Notes: generated by a model not told the origin, from the letters alone. Shown: positions 37,621 through 47,174, counted from the first letter of the stretch. The stretch is DNA of 64,000 bases from Methylobacterium symbioticum (GCF_902141845.1 NZ_CABFPH010000003.1:1-64000), one strand, 5' to 3'. Program-made: numbers and translations.

Positions 37621-39932
37621 ACTGGATCGGCCGTTCGCTTCCCCGCCTTGAGGACCCGACGCTCCTGCGCGGCCACGGCCACTACGTGGCCGATCTCGCC
37701 CAGGATGCGGCCCATATCCGCTTCGTGCGCAGCCCCGTGGCCCGCGGGCGCATCCTCGGGATCGAGGCCCCGGAGGGCGTGACCGTCTACACCGCGGCGG
37801 ATCTCTCCGATGTCGGTCAGATCCGGCCGGTCCTCGAACGGCCGGACTACGTTGCCGTGGGCCAGCCGGTCCTGCCGTCCGACCGTGTCTGCTTCGCCGG
37901 GCAGGCTGTGGCCTTCGTGGTCGCGGACGAGGCCGCCGCAGCCGAGGATCTCGCCGAGCAGATCTTCCTCGATATCGAGCCGGAGGAGCCGGTGGTCGAC
38001 CTCGACGCCGCCCTGCGCCCGGATGCTGTCCCGACCCACCCCGAAGCCCCCGGCAACGTCCTCGTGGAGGGACGGATGCGCACCTCGGGGCTCGACGCGG
38101 CCTTCGCGGGCGCGGCGGCCGTCGTGGAACTCGATCTGCGCTCGCGGCGCCAGTCGGCCATGCCCATGGAGACCCGCGGCGGCGTGGCGCGCTACGACCA
38201 GCGCGACCGGCGCACGACGCTCCACGCCTCGGTGCAGATGCCGCACATGCTGCGCACGGGGCTCGCCGACCTGCTCGGCTGCCCCGAGGCAGATCTGCGG
38301 GTGATCGCCCCCGATGTTGGCGGCGGCTTCGGGCAGAAGATGTCCCTGTTCCCGGAATACGTGGCGCTCGTCTGGCTCGCCCGACACCTGAAGCGCGACG
38401 TGGCCTGGATCGAGGATCGCCGGGAGAACTTCCTCGCCTCGGCCCATAGCCGCGACCAGGCCTTCACGGTGCGCGGCGCCTTCGACGCGCAGGGCCGCCT
38501 CCTCGGGCTGGAGGCGGATCTGCGCAGCAATGTCGGCGCCTTCTCCTGCTATCCGGTCACCTGCGGCGTCGAGCCGCTGATGGCCTTCGCCGAGCTGCCC
38601 GGGCCCTACAAGGTGCTCGAATACGGAGCACGCTCGCGGGGGGTCACCACCAACACCTGCACCATGGCGCCCTATCGCGGGGTCGCCCGCCCCATGCTCA
38701 CCCTGACCATGGAGCGGCTGATGGAGGACGCCGCCCGGCGCCTCGGGCTTGACCCGATCGAGATCCGCCGCCGCAACCTTATCGACAGCTTCCCGCACCG
38801 CTCACCCACCGGGCTCGTCTACGACGCGGGCTCCTACATCGCCGCGATGGAGGCTGCCGTCGCCGCGGTCGACCTGCCCGCCTTCCGGCGCCGTCAGGCG
38901 GAAGCGCTGACGCAGGGACGCTATCTTGGCCTCGGCATCTCGGTCTTCAGCGAACGCACCGGCTACGGCACGCCGGCCTACGCCGCCCGCGGCATGGCGA
39001 TCGTGCCGGGCTACGAGCAGGTGGACTGCGCCCTCGATCCGTCCGGGCACTTGGAGCTCCGCATCGGCGCCTCGCCGCACGGCCAGGGCCTCGCCACCGC
39101 CCTGGCACAGCTCGTGGCGGACGAGTTGGGAGTCGTGCCGTCCCAGGTCCGTGTAATCTCGGGCGACACCGACCGAACGCCCTACGGATGGGGCACCTTC
39201 GCCAGCCGCTCGATGGTCATCGCCGGGGGCGCCTCGAAGCTCGCCTCGGCCAAGGTCGCGGCCAAGTTGCGCGCCGTCGCCGCCTGCCTGATGGAGGCGA
39301 CGGAGGCCGAGATCGACCTGGAGGGCGGCCTCGCCCGGGTCAGGGGCACGAACCGCTCGACCCCGATCCGCGAGATCGCCCGGGCCGCCCACCACCGCAG
39401 CCACCTCTTCTCAGACCTGGAGGGCGGGCTGCGCCAGACCGCCTTCTACGATCCGTTCGGCACCTTCTCGAATGCCTGCCACGTGGCGGAGGTCGAGGTG
39501 GATGTGGATACCGGCGGGGTCCGGATCGAGCGCTTCCTCGTGGTCGAGGATGCCGGGCGCCTGATCAACCCAATGATCGTCGACGGGCAGATCCACGGCG
39601 GCGTCGCCCAGGGCATCGCCAACGCGCTGTACGAGGAGATGATCTACGATCCCGACGGCAACCTGCTGACGGCCTCGCTGGCCGACTACCTGCCGCCAAC
39701 GATCAACGAGATCCCGAAGATCGAGATCATCCACATGGAGACGATCTCCGACGCCACCCTGACCGGGGCGAAGGGCGTCGGGGAAGGCGGGACGATTGGC
39801 GCGCCGGCGGCGATCGTCAACGCCATCGTCGACGCGCTCGCGCCCTTCGGCGTCGCGATCAACGAGACCCCCGCCACGCCTGAGCGCATCCGCGCCGCCA
39901 TCCGCTCCGCCCGGGAGAACCGCCATGAATGA
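37617..39932 (+). CDS. Molybdenum hydroxylase, molybdopterin-binding large subunit 1
   Basis: 771 residues with a GTG start. Domains: Ald_Xan_dh_C (residues about 10-120) and the two MoCo-binding domains, with APDVGGGFGQKMSLFPEYVA, the active-site loop APYRGVARP and the end GAKGVGEGGTIGAPAA containing the catalytic Glu. It lacks the AYxCSFR loop of true CO dehydrogenase, so it hydroxylates a ring or aldehyde rather than CO. Overlaps the 2Fe-2S gene by 8 nt. Substrate unknown. Confidence 0.92.
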   Translation: MNWIGRSLPRLEDPTLLRGHGHYVADLAQDAAHIRFVRSPVARGRILGIEAPEGVTVYTAADLSDVGQIRPVLERPDYVAVGQPVLPSDRVCFAGQAVAFVVADEAAAAEDLAEQIFLDIEPEEPVVDLDAALRPDAVPTHPEAPGNVLVEGRMRTSGLDAAFAGAAAVVELDLRSRRQSAMPMETRGGVARYDQRDRRTTLHASVQMPHMLRTGLADLLGCPEADLRVIAPDVGGGFGQKMSLFPEYVALVWLARHLKRDVAWIEDRRENFLASAHSRDQAFTVRGAFDAQGRLLGLEADLRSNVGAFSCYPVTCGVEPLMAFAELPGPYKVLEYGARSRGVTTNTCTMAPYRGVARPMLTLTMERLMEDAARRLGLDPIEIRRRNLIDSFPHRSPTGLVYDAGSYIAAMEAAVAAVDLPAFRRRQAEALTQGRYLGLGISVFSERTGYGTPAYAARGMAIVPGYEQVDCALDPSGHLELRIGASPHGQGLATALAQLVADELGVVPSQVRVISGDTDRTPYGWGTFASRSMVIAGGASKLASAKVAAKLRAVAACLMEATEAEIDLEGGLARVRGTNRSTPIREIARAAHHRSHLFSDLEGGLRQTAFYDPFGTFSNACHVAEVEVDVDTGGVRIERFLVVEDAGRLINPMIVDGQIHGGVAQGIANALYEEMIYDPDGNLLTASLADYLPPTINEIPKIEIIHMETISDATLTGAKGVGEGGTIGAPAAIVNAIVDALAPFGVAINETPATPERIRAAIRSARENRHE

Positions 39933-40407
39933 CAGGCTCGCGATCACCCTCAACGTTAACGGACAGAGCTACCCCGTCACGGTCGAGCCCCGGAAGTCGC
40001 TGGCCGACGCCCTGCGCGAGGATTGCGGACTGACCGGGACGCATCTCGGCTGCGAGCACGGAGTCTGCGGCGCCTGTACCGTCATTGTCGACGGCCGCCC
40101 CGTCCGCTCCTGCCTGATGTTCGCCGTCCAGGCGGAGGGCTTGGCCGTCTGCACGGTCGAGGGCCTCGCCGAGGGCGAGGCGCTGCATCCGCTGCAGCGC
40201 CATTTCTGGGAACAGCACGGCCTGCAATGCGGCTTCTGCACGCCGGGCTTCCTGATGCTCGCGGCCGGCGCGTTCGAGGCCGACCCGACGATCGACGAGG
40301 CGGAGATGATAGACGTCCTGTCGTCCAACCTGTGCCGCTGCACCGGCTACCAGAACATCGCCAAGGCGGTGTCCCTGGCGCTCCAGGACATGCGGGCGGG
40401 CGTCTGA
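39925..40407 (+). CDS. Molybdenum hydroxylase, 2Fe-2S small subunit
   Basis: 160 residues. Eight cysteines hold two 2Fe-2S clusters: Cys43, 48, 51, 63 (LGCEHGVCGACTV...RSC) and Cys102, 105, 137, 139 (QCGFCTPGF...NLCRCTGYQ). Full-length CoxS/XdhS type. Sits between two large-subunit genes, so it may serve both. Confidence 0.95.
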   Translation: MNDRLAITLNVNGQSYPVTVEPRKSLADALREDCGLTGTHLGCEHGVCGACTVIVDGRPVRSCLMFAVQAEGLAVCTVEGLAEGEALHPLQRHFWEQHGLQCGFCTPGFLMLAAGAFEADPTIDEAEMIDVLSSNLCRCTGYQNIAKAVSLALQDMRAGV

Positions 40408-40409
40408 CC

Positions 40410-42698
40410 ATGCACGGCACCAGCTACAGCATCGGCCGCTCGCCGAAGCGCCTGGAAGACCACCCCCTCCTGACGGGCGCCGGCCGCTTCGCCGCGGACA
40501 TCGCCTTTCCCGGACAGGTGACGATGCGGGTCGTCCGCTCTCCGATCGCCTTCGGGCGCATCCTCGATATCGATACGCGCGCGGCGCTCGACTGTCCCGG
40601 CGTGCTCGCCGTCTGGACCGCGGCGGACCTGACCGAGCTTCCACCGATCGACTTCCGCATGACCCGGGTCGACGGCCTGGAGCCTTACCGTCAGCCCGTG
40701 CTCGCCCGCGACTTCGTCCGCTATGTCGGCGAACCCGTCGCGGTGGTGTTCGCCGAGGATGCCTATGCAGCCGAGGACGCCGCCGATCTCGTCTTCTGCG
40801 AGATCGACGACCTCGCGCCGCGCCTCGACCCGCTCGACGAGCCGGGGGCGTTCGCGCCGGGGAAAGATGCCGGGCTGCGCACCGAGCCGGCGGTCCTGCG
40901 TAAGGGCTACGGCGACGTCGAGGCGGCCTTCGCCGCCGCGCATGCGGTGGTCGAGCTCGATGTCGCCATCGGCCGCCATTCCGGCGTCCCGATGGAGACG
41001 CGCGGGGCGGTGGCGATCCTCGACCCCGACACCGACATCCTGACCCTGCACGGCGCCGCCAAGGTCGTGCACTACAACCGCGACGCGATCGCCCGGATGC
41101 TCGGCCGTGAGCCGGACTTGCTCCAGCTCAGCGAGAGCCATGTCGGCGGCGGCTTCGGCATCCGCGGCGAGATCTACCCCGAGGACGTGCTGGTCTGCGC
41201 CGCCGCCCTACGCCTGCGCCGGCCCGTGCGCTGGATCGAGGACCGGCGCGAGCACCTGATGGCCGCCAACCATTCCCGCGACCAGCGCCACCGGATGCGG
41301 GCGGCGGTGGATGCGCGCGGCTTCATCCTCGGCCTCGACGTGTGCTTCTTCACCGACCAGGGCGCCTACATCCGCACCCACGGTGCCACCGTGTCGGACC
41401 TCGCCGCCGCCCTGCTGCCGGGCCCCTACATCGTCCCGGCCTACCGGGTGGAGGGGCGTATCCGCCTCACCAACAAGACGCCGTGCGGCACCTACCGGGC
41501 GCCCGGCCGCTACGAGACCACCTTTGCCCGCGAGCGCCTGATCGACGCCATTGCCCGGCGCCTCGGCCTCGATCCGGTCGCCGTGCGCCGGGTCAACCTG
41601 ATCCCCGAGACGTCGATGCCCTTCGACCGGGGCATCGACGCGCTTGGCACGCATGTCGTCTACGATTCGGGCAAGTATCGCGACCTTCTGGACCGTACCC
41701 TCGACCATCTCGGCTATCCGGCCCTGAAGGCGGATCTCGCGGCCCGGCGGGCCGGCGGCGAGGCGGTCGGCCTCGGGCTTGCCGTCTTCGTGGAGAAGAG
41801 CGGCCTTGGGCCCCGCGACCTCGCGCGGGTGAACCTCGGCCCGGACGGTGCGATCCGCATCGTGACAGGTGCCTGCTCCATCGGCCAGGGCGTCGAGACG
41901 GCGATGGCGCAGATCTGCGCCGAGACGCTGCAGGTGCCGATCGCGCGGATGGCGGTGATCCACGGCCAGACCCGCGAGATCCCGATCGGCTTCGGGGCCT
42001 TCGCGTCCCGCGTGACGGTGATGACCGGCTCGGCCGTCAAGCTCGCCTCGGAGGATCTGCTCGGGCGAGCCCGGGTGGTGGCGGGACGCCTGCTCCAGGC
42101 GGAGCCCGCCCTGCTGACCTACCGCGATGGCGCCTTCCACCATTCGGAGACCGCAGCATCGGTCGATCTCGCTGGCATCGCCGCCCAGTCGGGCGAGGGC
42201 CTGACGGGGGAAGGCCTCTTCGAGACCAGCCACATGAACTACCCCTACGGGGTGCACGTGGCCCAGGTCCGCATCGACCGGGAGACCTGCGGCGTCACGG
42301 TTGAGCGCTACCTCGTCGCCTACGACATCGGACGGGCCGTCAATCCCATGCTCGTCGAGGGGCAGATCGTCGGCGCAGCCGTGCAGGGGATCGGCGGCGC
42401 GCTCCTGGAGGAGTTCGTCTACGACGCGGACGGGCAGCCGCTCGCCACCAGCTTCGCGGATTACCTGATGCCGACCAGCCGCGAGGCGCCGCCGATCGAG
42501 GTGCTGCTGCGCGAGGATGCGCCGAGCCCACTCAACCCCCTCGGGGTGAAGGGAGCGGGCGAGGGCGGCCTGACCGCTGCCGGCGCCGCCATCGCCTCAG
42601 CAGTGGACGACGCGCTCGGGCATCCCGGTCTAGTCACGCGCCTGCCGATCACCCCGCTCGCCCTCCACGAGGCCCTGACGGCGTCCGCCAAGCGATGA
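40410..42698 (+). CDS. Molybdenum hydroxylase, molybdopterin-binding large subunit 2
   Basis: 762 residues from ATG 40410, 2 nt after the small-subunit stop. Same family as large subunit 1 but clearly diverged: SESHVGGGFGIRGEIYPEDV, active-site loop GTYRAPGRYET, SIGQGVETAMAQICAE, end GVKGAGEGGLTAAGAA with the catalytic Glu. No CO-dehydrogenase loop. Two different large subunits with one FAD and one FeS subunit suggest either two alternative enzymes hydroxylating successive ring positions, or a mixed complex. Confidence 0.93.
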   Translation: MHGTSYSIGRSPKRLEDHPLLTGAGRFAADIAFPGQVTMRVVRSPIAFGRILDIDTRAALDCPGVLAVWTAADLTELPPIDFRMTRVDGLEPYRQPVLARDFVRYVGEPVAVVFAEDAYAAEDAADLVFCEIDDLAPRLDPLDEPGAFAPGKDAGLRTEPAVLRKGYGDVEAAFAAAHAVVELDVAIGRHSGVPMETRGAVAILDPDTDILTLHGAAKVVHYNRDAIARMLGREPDLLQLSESHVGGGFGIRGEIYPEDVLVCAAALRLRRPVRWIEDRREHLMAANHSRDQRHRMRAAVDARGFILGLDVCFFTDQGAYIRTHGATVSDLAAALLPGPYIVPAYRVEGRIRLTNKTPCGTYRAPGRYETTFARERLIDAIARRLGLDPVAVRRVNLIPETSMPFDRGIDALGTHVVYDSGKYRDLLDRTLDHLGYPALKADLAARRAGGEAVGLGLAVFVEKSGLGPRDLARVNLGPDGAIRIVTGACSIGQGVETAMAQICAETLQVPIARMAVIHGQTREIPIGFGAFASRVTVMTGSAVKLASEDLLGRARVVAGRLLQAEPALLTYRDGAFHHSETAASVDLAGIAAQSGEGLTGEGLFETSHMNYPYGVHVAQVRIDRETCGVTVERYLVAYDIGRAVNPMLVEGQIVGAAVQGIGGALLEEFVYDADGQPLATSFADYLMPTSREAPPIEVLLREDAPSPLNPLGVKGAGEGGLTAAGAAIASAVDDALGHPGLVTRLPITPLALHEALTASAKR

Positions 42699-42751
42699 GG
42701 CCGTTTCCCGGCATCCGAAGCGGCGCGCGCTCGCCGATTCGCAGTGCCCTC

Positions 42752-43384
42752 CTACTGCCGGTCGATGTTGAACCACAGAGTGCGCACGAGCGTGGATCCG
42801 TGGTTCCAGATCCGGTGCGGACGCTGCGACAGGTAGGAGATCATGTCGCCGGGGTTGAGGATGTAGACCGCTCCGTCGACCTCCACCGTCAGCCGGCCCT
42901 CAAGCACGTAGCCGTACTCGAACCCGGCATGGGTGACGGGCCGGTCGTTGCTGCCGGTGTGGGGCTGATACTCGTTCACCGCCACGGTGACGCCGCGGGC
43001 GCGGTCGTCGCGCATCAGGCGGCGGATCACGTGCTGGGCCGTCTCGATGGCGGGCGGCTCGCTCGCCCGCACCACCAGCTTCTCCTCCGAGGTCGGCTCG
43101 CTTGCGACGAGTTCCGACATGGTGATGCCGAGCGCGCTCGCGATGACGACGAGCGATCCGATGGACGGCGAGGCGCGGCCCCGCTCGACCAGGCTGAGCA
43201 TCGAGGTGCTGAGGCCAGACGCGGCGGCGAGCGCCTGCAGGGTCATGCTACGGGCGTTGCGGGCCTCCCGGATGCGCAGGCCGATCGCCGCGAGCGTCGC
43301 CGCAGTGCTCTCGGCGATCTCCGCCGCAGTCGCGGCAAGGGGCTCCTCCGGCGGGCGCTCCAACTGCGGGGTGTCTCGTTTCAT
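42752..43384 (-). CDS. XRE family regulator with C-terminal cupin domain
   Basis: 210 residues. HTH at about residues 30-85 (GLRIREARNARSMTLQALAA, SGLSTSMLSLVERGRASPSI), then a cupin (HAGFEYGYVLEGRLTVEVDG, LNPGDMISYLSQRPHRIWNH). Such regulators bind a small ligand in the cupin and usually control adjacent catabolic genes. Start MKRDTPQLERPP with GAGGAA 8 nt upstream. It is divergent from the cupin operon and convergent to the large-subunit gene, so it is central to this island. Confidence 0.9.
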   Translation of the reverse strand: MKRDTPQLERPPEEPLAATAAEIAESTAATLAAIGLRIREARNARSMTLQALAAASGLSTSMLSLVERGRASPSIGSLVVIASALGITMSELVASEPTSEEKLVVRASEPPAIETAQHVIRRLMRDDRARGVTVAVNEYQPHTGSNDRPVTHAGFEYGYVLEGRLTVEVDGAVYILNPGDMISYLSQRPHRIWNHGSTLVRTLWFNIDRQ

Positions 43385-43491
43385 GCCTCGGGTTCCTCGG
43401 GATTGGCCGCCGCGCAGCAAGCATTTCCGCTTGCGCGAGTTTTTCATACATGCAAAACAGTTTGAGTGGAATTAAAAAACGGAAATGCGGT

Positions 43492-43890
43492 ATGACCTCC
43501 AACCCGGCGGGAACCGTCCGCGTCATCGACAGTGCGGTCGACTGTCCTGAGATACCGATCGTGACAGGCGGCGGCAATGCGCATGTCGTGATGTGGCCCG
43601 GAAACGGGGCGATATACAGGACCTTTCACCTCATTTCTCTGGATTTGTCCGGAAAGACCATTCCCCTGCAGCACTCATCCGACAGCGTATACTACATCGT
43701 GTCCGGCAAAGGCACCGTTACGGATGTCGCCGCGGGCGTCGTATCCGAGCTGACGGAAGGCGCGATGGTCCATATCGACCGCGGCGATACCTACATGTTC
43801 GCGGCGGATGGCATCTCGGGCATGCGCCTTCTGGGCGGCCCATGCCCGGCGGATCCGGACCTCTACGCGACCCTTCGTGCCTCCAAGTAG
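43492..43890 (+). CDS. Cupin domain protein 1
   Basis: 132 residues from MTSNPAGTVRVIDS (ATG 43450 would add 14 residues). Single cupin barrel: IPLQHSSDSVYYIVSGKGTV and GAMVHIDRGDTYMF. The first metal-ligand motif is incomplete (H-S-S-D-S in place of H-x-H-x4-E), so metal binding is doubtful. Followed 7 nt later by a second cupin. Possible dioxygenase-like, isomerase or ligand-sensing role; not assignable. Confidence 0.8.
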   Translation: MTSNPAGTVRVIDSAVDCPEIPIVTGGGNAHVVMWPGNGAIYRTFHLISLDLSGKTIPLQHSSDSVYYIVSGKGTVTDVAAGVVSELTEGAMVHIDRGDTYMFAADGISGMRLLGGPCPADPDLYATLRASK

Positions 43891-43897
43891 GTCGGTC

Positions 43898-44296
43898 ATG
43901 GCGATTCGAGTCTTCCATCGCGATACCCCATCGCTGCGTCTTCCGCTCATCTCGAAGGATGCCCGGTTCGTCGTCTGGCCCGGAATCGGAGCCTGGATTG
44001 CGAATATGAACTACGTCCGCTTGGAGCCGGGGGAAGAGAACGTCCCGCACATCCACGTCGAGTCGGAAGACACGATCTTCATTCTGGAAGGCGAAGGCAC
44101 GATCCAAGACTACACGAACGACGTCAGCCTGCCGTTCCATGCCGGCTGCGCGGTCCACGTGCCGGTGGGCATCAAGCATGCGGTCAAGGCCGACAGGGGC
44201 GTCGGCATCGTCAGCGTTGGAGGCCCGAGCCCGGCCGACGTGCCGCTTCTCAGGAAGGTCGGAGCGTTGTCGCCGGACGCGCAGGCGCCAGTCTGA
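43898..44296 (+). CDS. Cupin domain protein 2
   Basis: 132 residues, the same length as its neighbour. Here the metal motif is better preserved: PHIHVESEDTIFILEGEGTI (H-x-H-x4-E type) and CAVHVPVGIKHAVKAD. Could therefore be a metal-dependent enzyme such as a ring-processing cupin. Starts 7 nt after cupin 1 and ends 3 nt before the amidase gene, so all are in one operon. Confidence 0.82.
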   Translation: MAIRVFHRDTPSLRLPLISKDARFVVWPGIGAWIANMNYVRLEPGEENVPHIHVESEDTIFILEGEGTIQDYTNDVSLPFHAGCAVHVPVGIKHAVKADRGVGIVSVGGPSPADVPLLRKVGALSPDAQAPV

Positions 44297-44299
44297 GCC

Positions 44300-45142
44300 A
44301 TGCGGATCGCCGTCGCGCAGTTGTCCGGCCGGATCGGCCAAGTCGAGGCCAACCGGGCCAGGAGCCGCACCGCCATCGCGGAGGCGGCGGCAGCGGAGTG
44401 CAGCCTCGTCGTCCTGCCCGAATTGATCGTCTCCGGCTACACGGTCGAGCCCGCCACGCTGCGGGACGCGGCCGAGCCGCTCCAGGGACCGACGCTCGAG
44501 CTCTGGTCCGGGCTTGCGCGCACGCACGGCATCCATGTGGCGGGCGGCTTCTGCGAACGCGAGGGCGACCACCTCTACAACAGCGCGATCCTGGTCGGCC
44601 CGGATGGCCTGCGGCTGCATTATCGCAAGTTGCATCTCTTCGACCGCGAGAAGGAGGTCTTCACGCCCGGCGACAAGGGGTTGCCGGTCGTCGAAACACC
44701 GATCGGCCGGATTGGCTTGTGCGTCTGCTACGATCTGCGCTTCGTCGAAGTGCTGCGCGGGCTCGCACTGGCAGGCGCCGAGATTGCGGCGGTGCCGACG
44801 GCCTGGGTTGGCGGCTTCGATCGTGGCGCCCGCGCGCCCGGATCGATGATCGGGCAGGCGCAAGGGGCGGTCCTCCAGGCCAATCTGGACCAGATCTTCG
44901 TCGCCTGCGCCTCGCAGGCAGGCATCGAGGGCGGGACCCGGTTCCTGGGTTCTTCCCTTGTCGCCGATCCGTTCGGCAACCTGCTTGCCGGGCCGCTCGC
45001 GGAGGATTGCGAGGCCACCGCTTGCGCCGATGTCGATCTGGCGCAGGTTCGTTCGGCCCAGAAGCGATCGGACCGAATCAGACCGCGCGCCGACCGGCGC
45101 ACCGACGTCTACGCTCTTCGGGTCGGAATGGAACTCTACTGA
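44300..45142 (+). CDS. Carbon-nitrogen hydrolase (nitrilase superfamily amidase)
   Basis: 280 residues. Triad Glu41 (VVLPELIVSGY), Lys110 (LRLHYRKLHLFDREK) and Cys143 (GLCVCYDLRFVE). The CYDLRF context is that of amidases and N-carbamoyl hydrolases rather than true nitrilases (compare the gene at 21146). Probably releases ammonia or a carbamoyl group from a ring-opening product of the island's pathway (inference). Confidence 0.9.
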   Translation: MRIAVAQLSGRIGQVEANRARSRTAIAEAAAAECSLVVLPELIVSGYTVEPATLRDAAEPLQGPTLELWSGLARTHGIHVAGGFCEREGDHLYNSAILVGPDGLRLHYRKLHLFDREKEVFTPGDKGLPVVETPIGRIGLCVCYDLRFVEVLRGLALAGAEIAAVPTAWVGGFDRGARAPGSMIGQAQGAVLQANLDQIFVACASQAGIEGGTRFLGSSLVADPFGNLLAGPLAEDCEATACADVDLAQVRSAQKRSDRIRPRADRRTDVYALRVGMELY

Positions 45143-45217
45143 ATCCTCCCTGACTCTCGCCCGAACGCCTGCGGCGTCCGGATACCGTTCGAGCAAGGCT
45201 CAAGAAGGAGAACTGCC

Positions 45218-45820
45218 TTGAAGATCACTCAAGTCTTCACAGTTGGACGTCCCCTCCCGGTCGTGTGGGATTTCTTCCATGACATCCCCCGGGTCGCGGC
45301 CTGCGTACCGGGCGCAGAGTATCTCGGCGAGAAGGAGGACGGCCGGCATTCGGGCCGGGTGACGACGAAGGTCGGCCCGTTCCAGGCGAGTTTCGAGGGC
45401 GAGGCCGAGGTCACCTACGACGAAGGCACGCATGCGGTGACGGCAAACGGCAAGGGCGTCGACCGGAAGGGGGCCAGCCGCGGCAAGCTGGCCATGACCT
45501 GCACCTGCGAGGCCGCTGGCGACGCGACGAAGGTCACGGTCGACGCGGATATCCAGCTCTCGGGCCCGATCGCTCAGTTCGGGCGTACCAGCCTCTTCAA
45601 TGAGGTGGCGGGCGTCCTGGTCCAGAGCTTCGTCCAGAACACCGAGGCACAACTCGCTCCGCTGGCGTCCGTCGAGGCTGCATCGGCCGGACAAGCACAG
45701 GCCATGCCCGCCCCTGTCCCGCCCACCAAGCCGGTCAGCGGCACATCCCTGATCCTGGCTTCCCTGAAGGCCTGGATCGTCGCGCTGTTCCGCAGGAAGG
45801 AAGCGGGCCGGAACGCCTGA
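45218..45820 (+). CDS. CoxG / SRPBCC family protein
   Basis: 200 residues, TTG start at 45218 with AGGAG 7 nt upstream. SRPBCC fold: VWDFFHDIPRVAACVPGAEY, GRVTTKVGPFQASFEGEAEV, QFGRTSLFNEVAGVLVQSF. The C-terminus after a Pro/Ala linker is a hydrophobic helix (SLILASLKAWIVALFRRKE), a membrane anchor. In CO dehydrogenase clusters CoxG attaches the enzyme to the membrane; it probably does so for the molybdenum hydroxylase here. Confidence 0.9.
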   Translation: MKITQVFTVGRPLPVVWDFFHDIPRVAACVPGAEYLGEKEDGRHSGRVTTKVGPFQASFEGEAEVTYDEGTHAVTANGKGVDRKGASRGKLAMTCTCEAAGDATKVTVDADIQLSGPIAQFGRTSLFNEVAGVLVQSFVQNTEAQLAPLASVEAASAGQAQAMPAPVPPTKPVSGTSLILASLKAWIVALFRRKEAGRNA

Positions 45821-45936
45821 TACGGGCATAGGCCGAACCCGACCTCGCTCCGACACCCGCCCGAAGCGTCGGCCCAAGAGGGACCGCGACGGCGAAGCTT
45901 TGCCCAGACCAACCCCTTTGAAAGGAGAATCGACCC

Positions 45937-46827
45937 GTGAAGATCGTCGACCTGTCGCACCTGATGAACGTCCACACCCCTGGATGGGTGGGTTACGCCG
46001 GCAATAAGATGTACTACGCGCAGAACTTGCAGACCAAGCAGATCGTCGCGCAACGCATCGACACGGCCCTGCATGTCGGCACGCATATCGACGGCGCCAT
46101 GCACGGCACCGACGGCATGGGCGATATGGCCTCCTACCCGCTCGACTTCCTGGTCGGTCCGGGGGCGGTAGTCGACGTCTCCCAGCACATGGACGATTGG
46201 GCCGTCATCACGCCCGAGATGATCGAGAGCGCTCCCGTCGAGGTGCGCGAGGGCGACATCCTGATCCTCCACACGGGCTGGCATCGTTACTGGGAGGGCA
46301 AGCCGCAGCAGGATCTCGTGCGCTACTTCTGCATGCATCCCGGCGGCAAGATCGAGCTTCTCGAATGGATGCTGGCGAAGAAGATCAAATGGTTCGGGGT
46401 CGATTGCGGCTCCGGCGACCACGCCATGAACACCTCGATCCGGCACATGCGTCCCGACTTGGCCAAGCGCTTCGAGCAGAAAGTTGGGATGACCTGTGAT
46501 CAGTTCTTCGGCGATTACAGCTACACACACAAGCGGTCGGGCCGCGCCGTGACCGAGGAAATTTTCCCCTTCCACGCCTACGCGTTCCAGGAAGGGCTGA
46601 TCCATGCCGAGAACGTCGGCGGCGACATCGAGCTGATGCTGAACAAGCGCTCGATCATTGGAGCCTTCCCGTGGCGCTACGATGGGCTCGAAGCCTGCCC
46701 CTGCCGGATCGTCTGTTTCGACGGCATGGACGAGGCGGTGGAAGCCGTCGGTGACGCTGCCAAAGCGGTCCTGGGCCCGCGCAGCATTGCCGCAGGATTG
46801 ATGAGCGGTGGTCCTGACGGGCGCTGA
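45937..46827 (+). CDS. Cyclase family (kynurenine formamidase/isatin hydrolase-like) metal hydrolase
   Basis: 296 residues, GTG start at 45937 after AAAGGAG. The metal site ALHVGTHIDGAMHGTDGMG gives His46, His50, Asp52 and His56. Other family parts: DILILHTGWHRYW and WFGVDCGSGDHAMNT. Members open cyclic amides or N-formyl compounds (isatin hydrolase, kynurenine formamidase), fitting ring opening after Mo-dependent hydroxylation. Last gene of the island's plus-strand operon. Confidence 0.9.
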   Translation: MKIVDLSHLMNVHTPGWVGYAGNKMYYAQNLQTKQIVAQRIDTALHVGTHIDGAMHGTDGMGDMASYPLDFLVGPGAVVDVSQHMDDWAVITPEMIESAPVEVREGDILILHTGWHRYWEGKPQQDLVRYFCMHPGGKIELLEWMLAKKIKWFGVDCGSGDHAMNTSIRHMRPDLAKRFEQKVGMTCDQFFGDYSYTHKRSGRAVTEEIFPFHAYAFQEGLIHAENVGGDIELMLNKRSIIGAFPWRYDGLEACPCRIVCFDGMDEAVEAVGDAAKAVLGPRSIAAGLMSGGPDGR

Positions 46828-47174
46828 TCCTTGCAGCCTGCCCGGCTCAAAGTGGATTCTGAGCCGGGCAAACCGATTGGAGGCCGCCATGCGCTTTCTC
46901 AACAGAGCCTTTCTGTCATTGTCGTTGAGCTTTGTTCGATTCGCTGCATCAAATTCTATATTTGATGCCAATTGTTGGAATATTAGATCTGAGTAATTTT
47001 AAAATTATATAATATCCATGGGAAAAGAAATAAATCAGGATAAAATATTTTCGACATAATCATTGAGTATTTTATAATGTAATATGAGATCATATTGCGG
47101 CACACGCCGACATTGGCGTCGTCGGGCCTGGACCACGGCTACCGACCCTTTCCGGGCGCTGGGAACGTTCGCTC
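46828..47174. other. 347-bp intergenic region
   Basis: An A/T-rich block at about 46955-47090 lies between the cyclase gene and the convergent HxlR gene. An imperfect inverted repeat around 46838-46872 (gcctgcccggctcaaag / ctgagccgggca) may be the terminator of the catabolic operon. No gene seen. Confidence 0.4.

Noticed and set aside
37617-42698. CO dehydrogenase (coxL) assignment for the two large subunits
   Set aside because: Neither carries the AYxCSFR active-site loop; they have APYRGVARP and GTYRAPGR, so they belong to the wider hydroxylase family.
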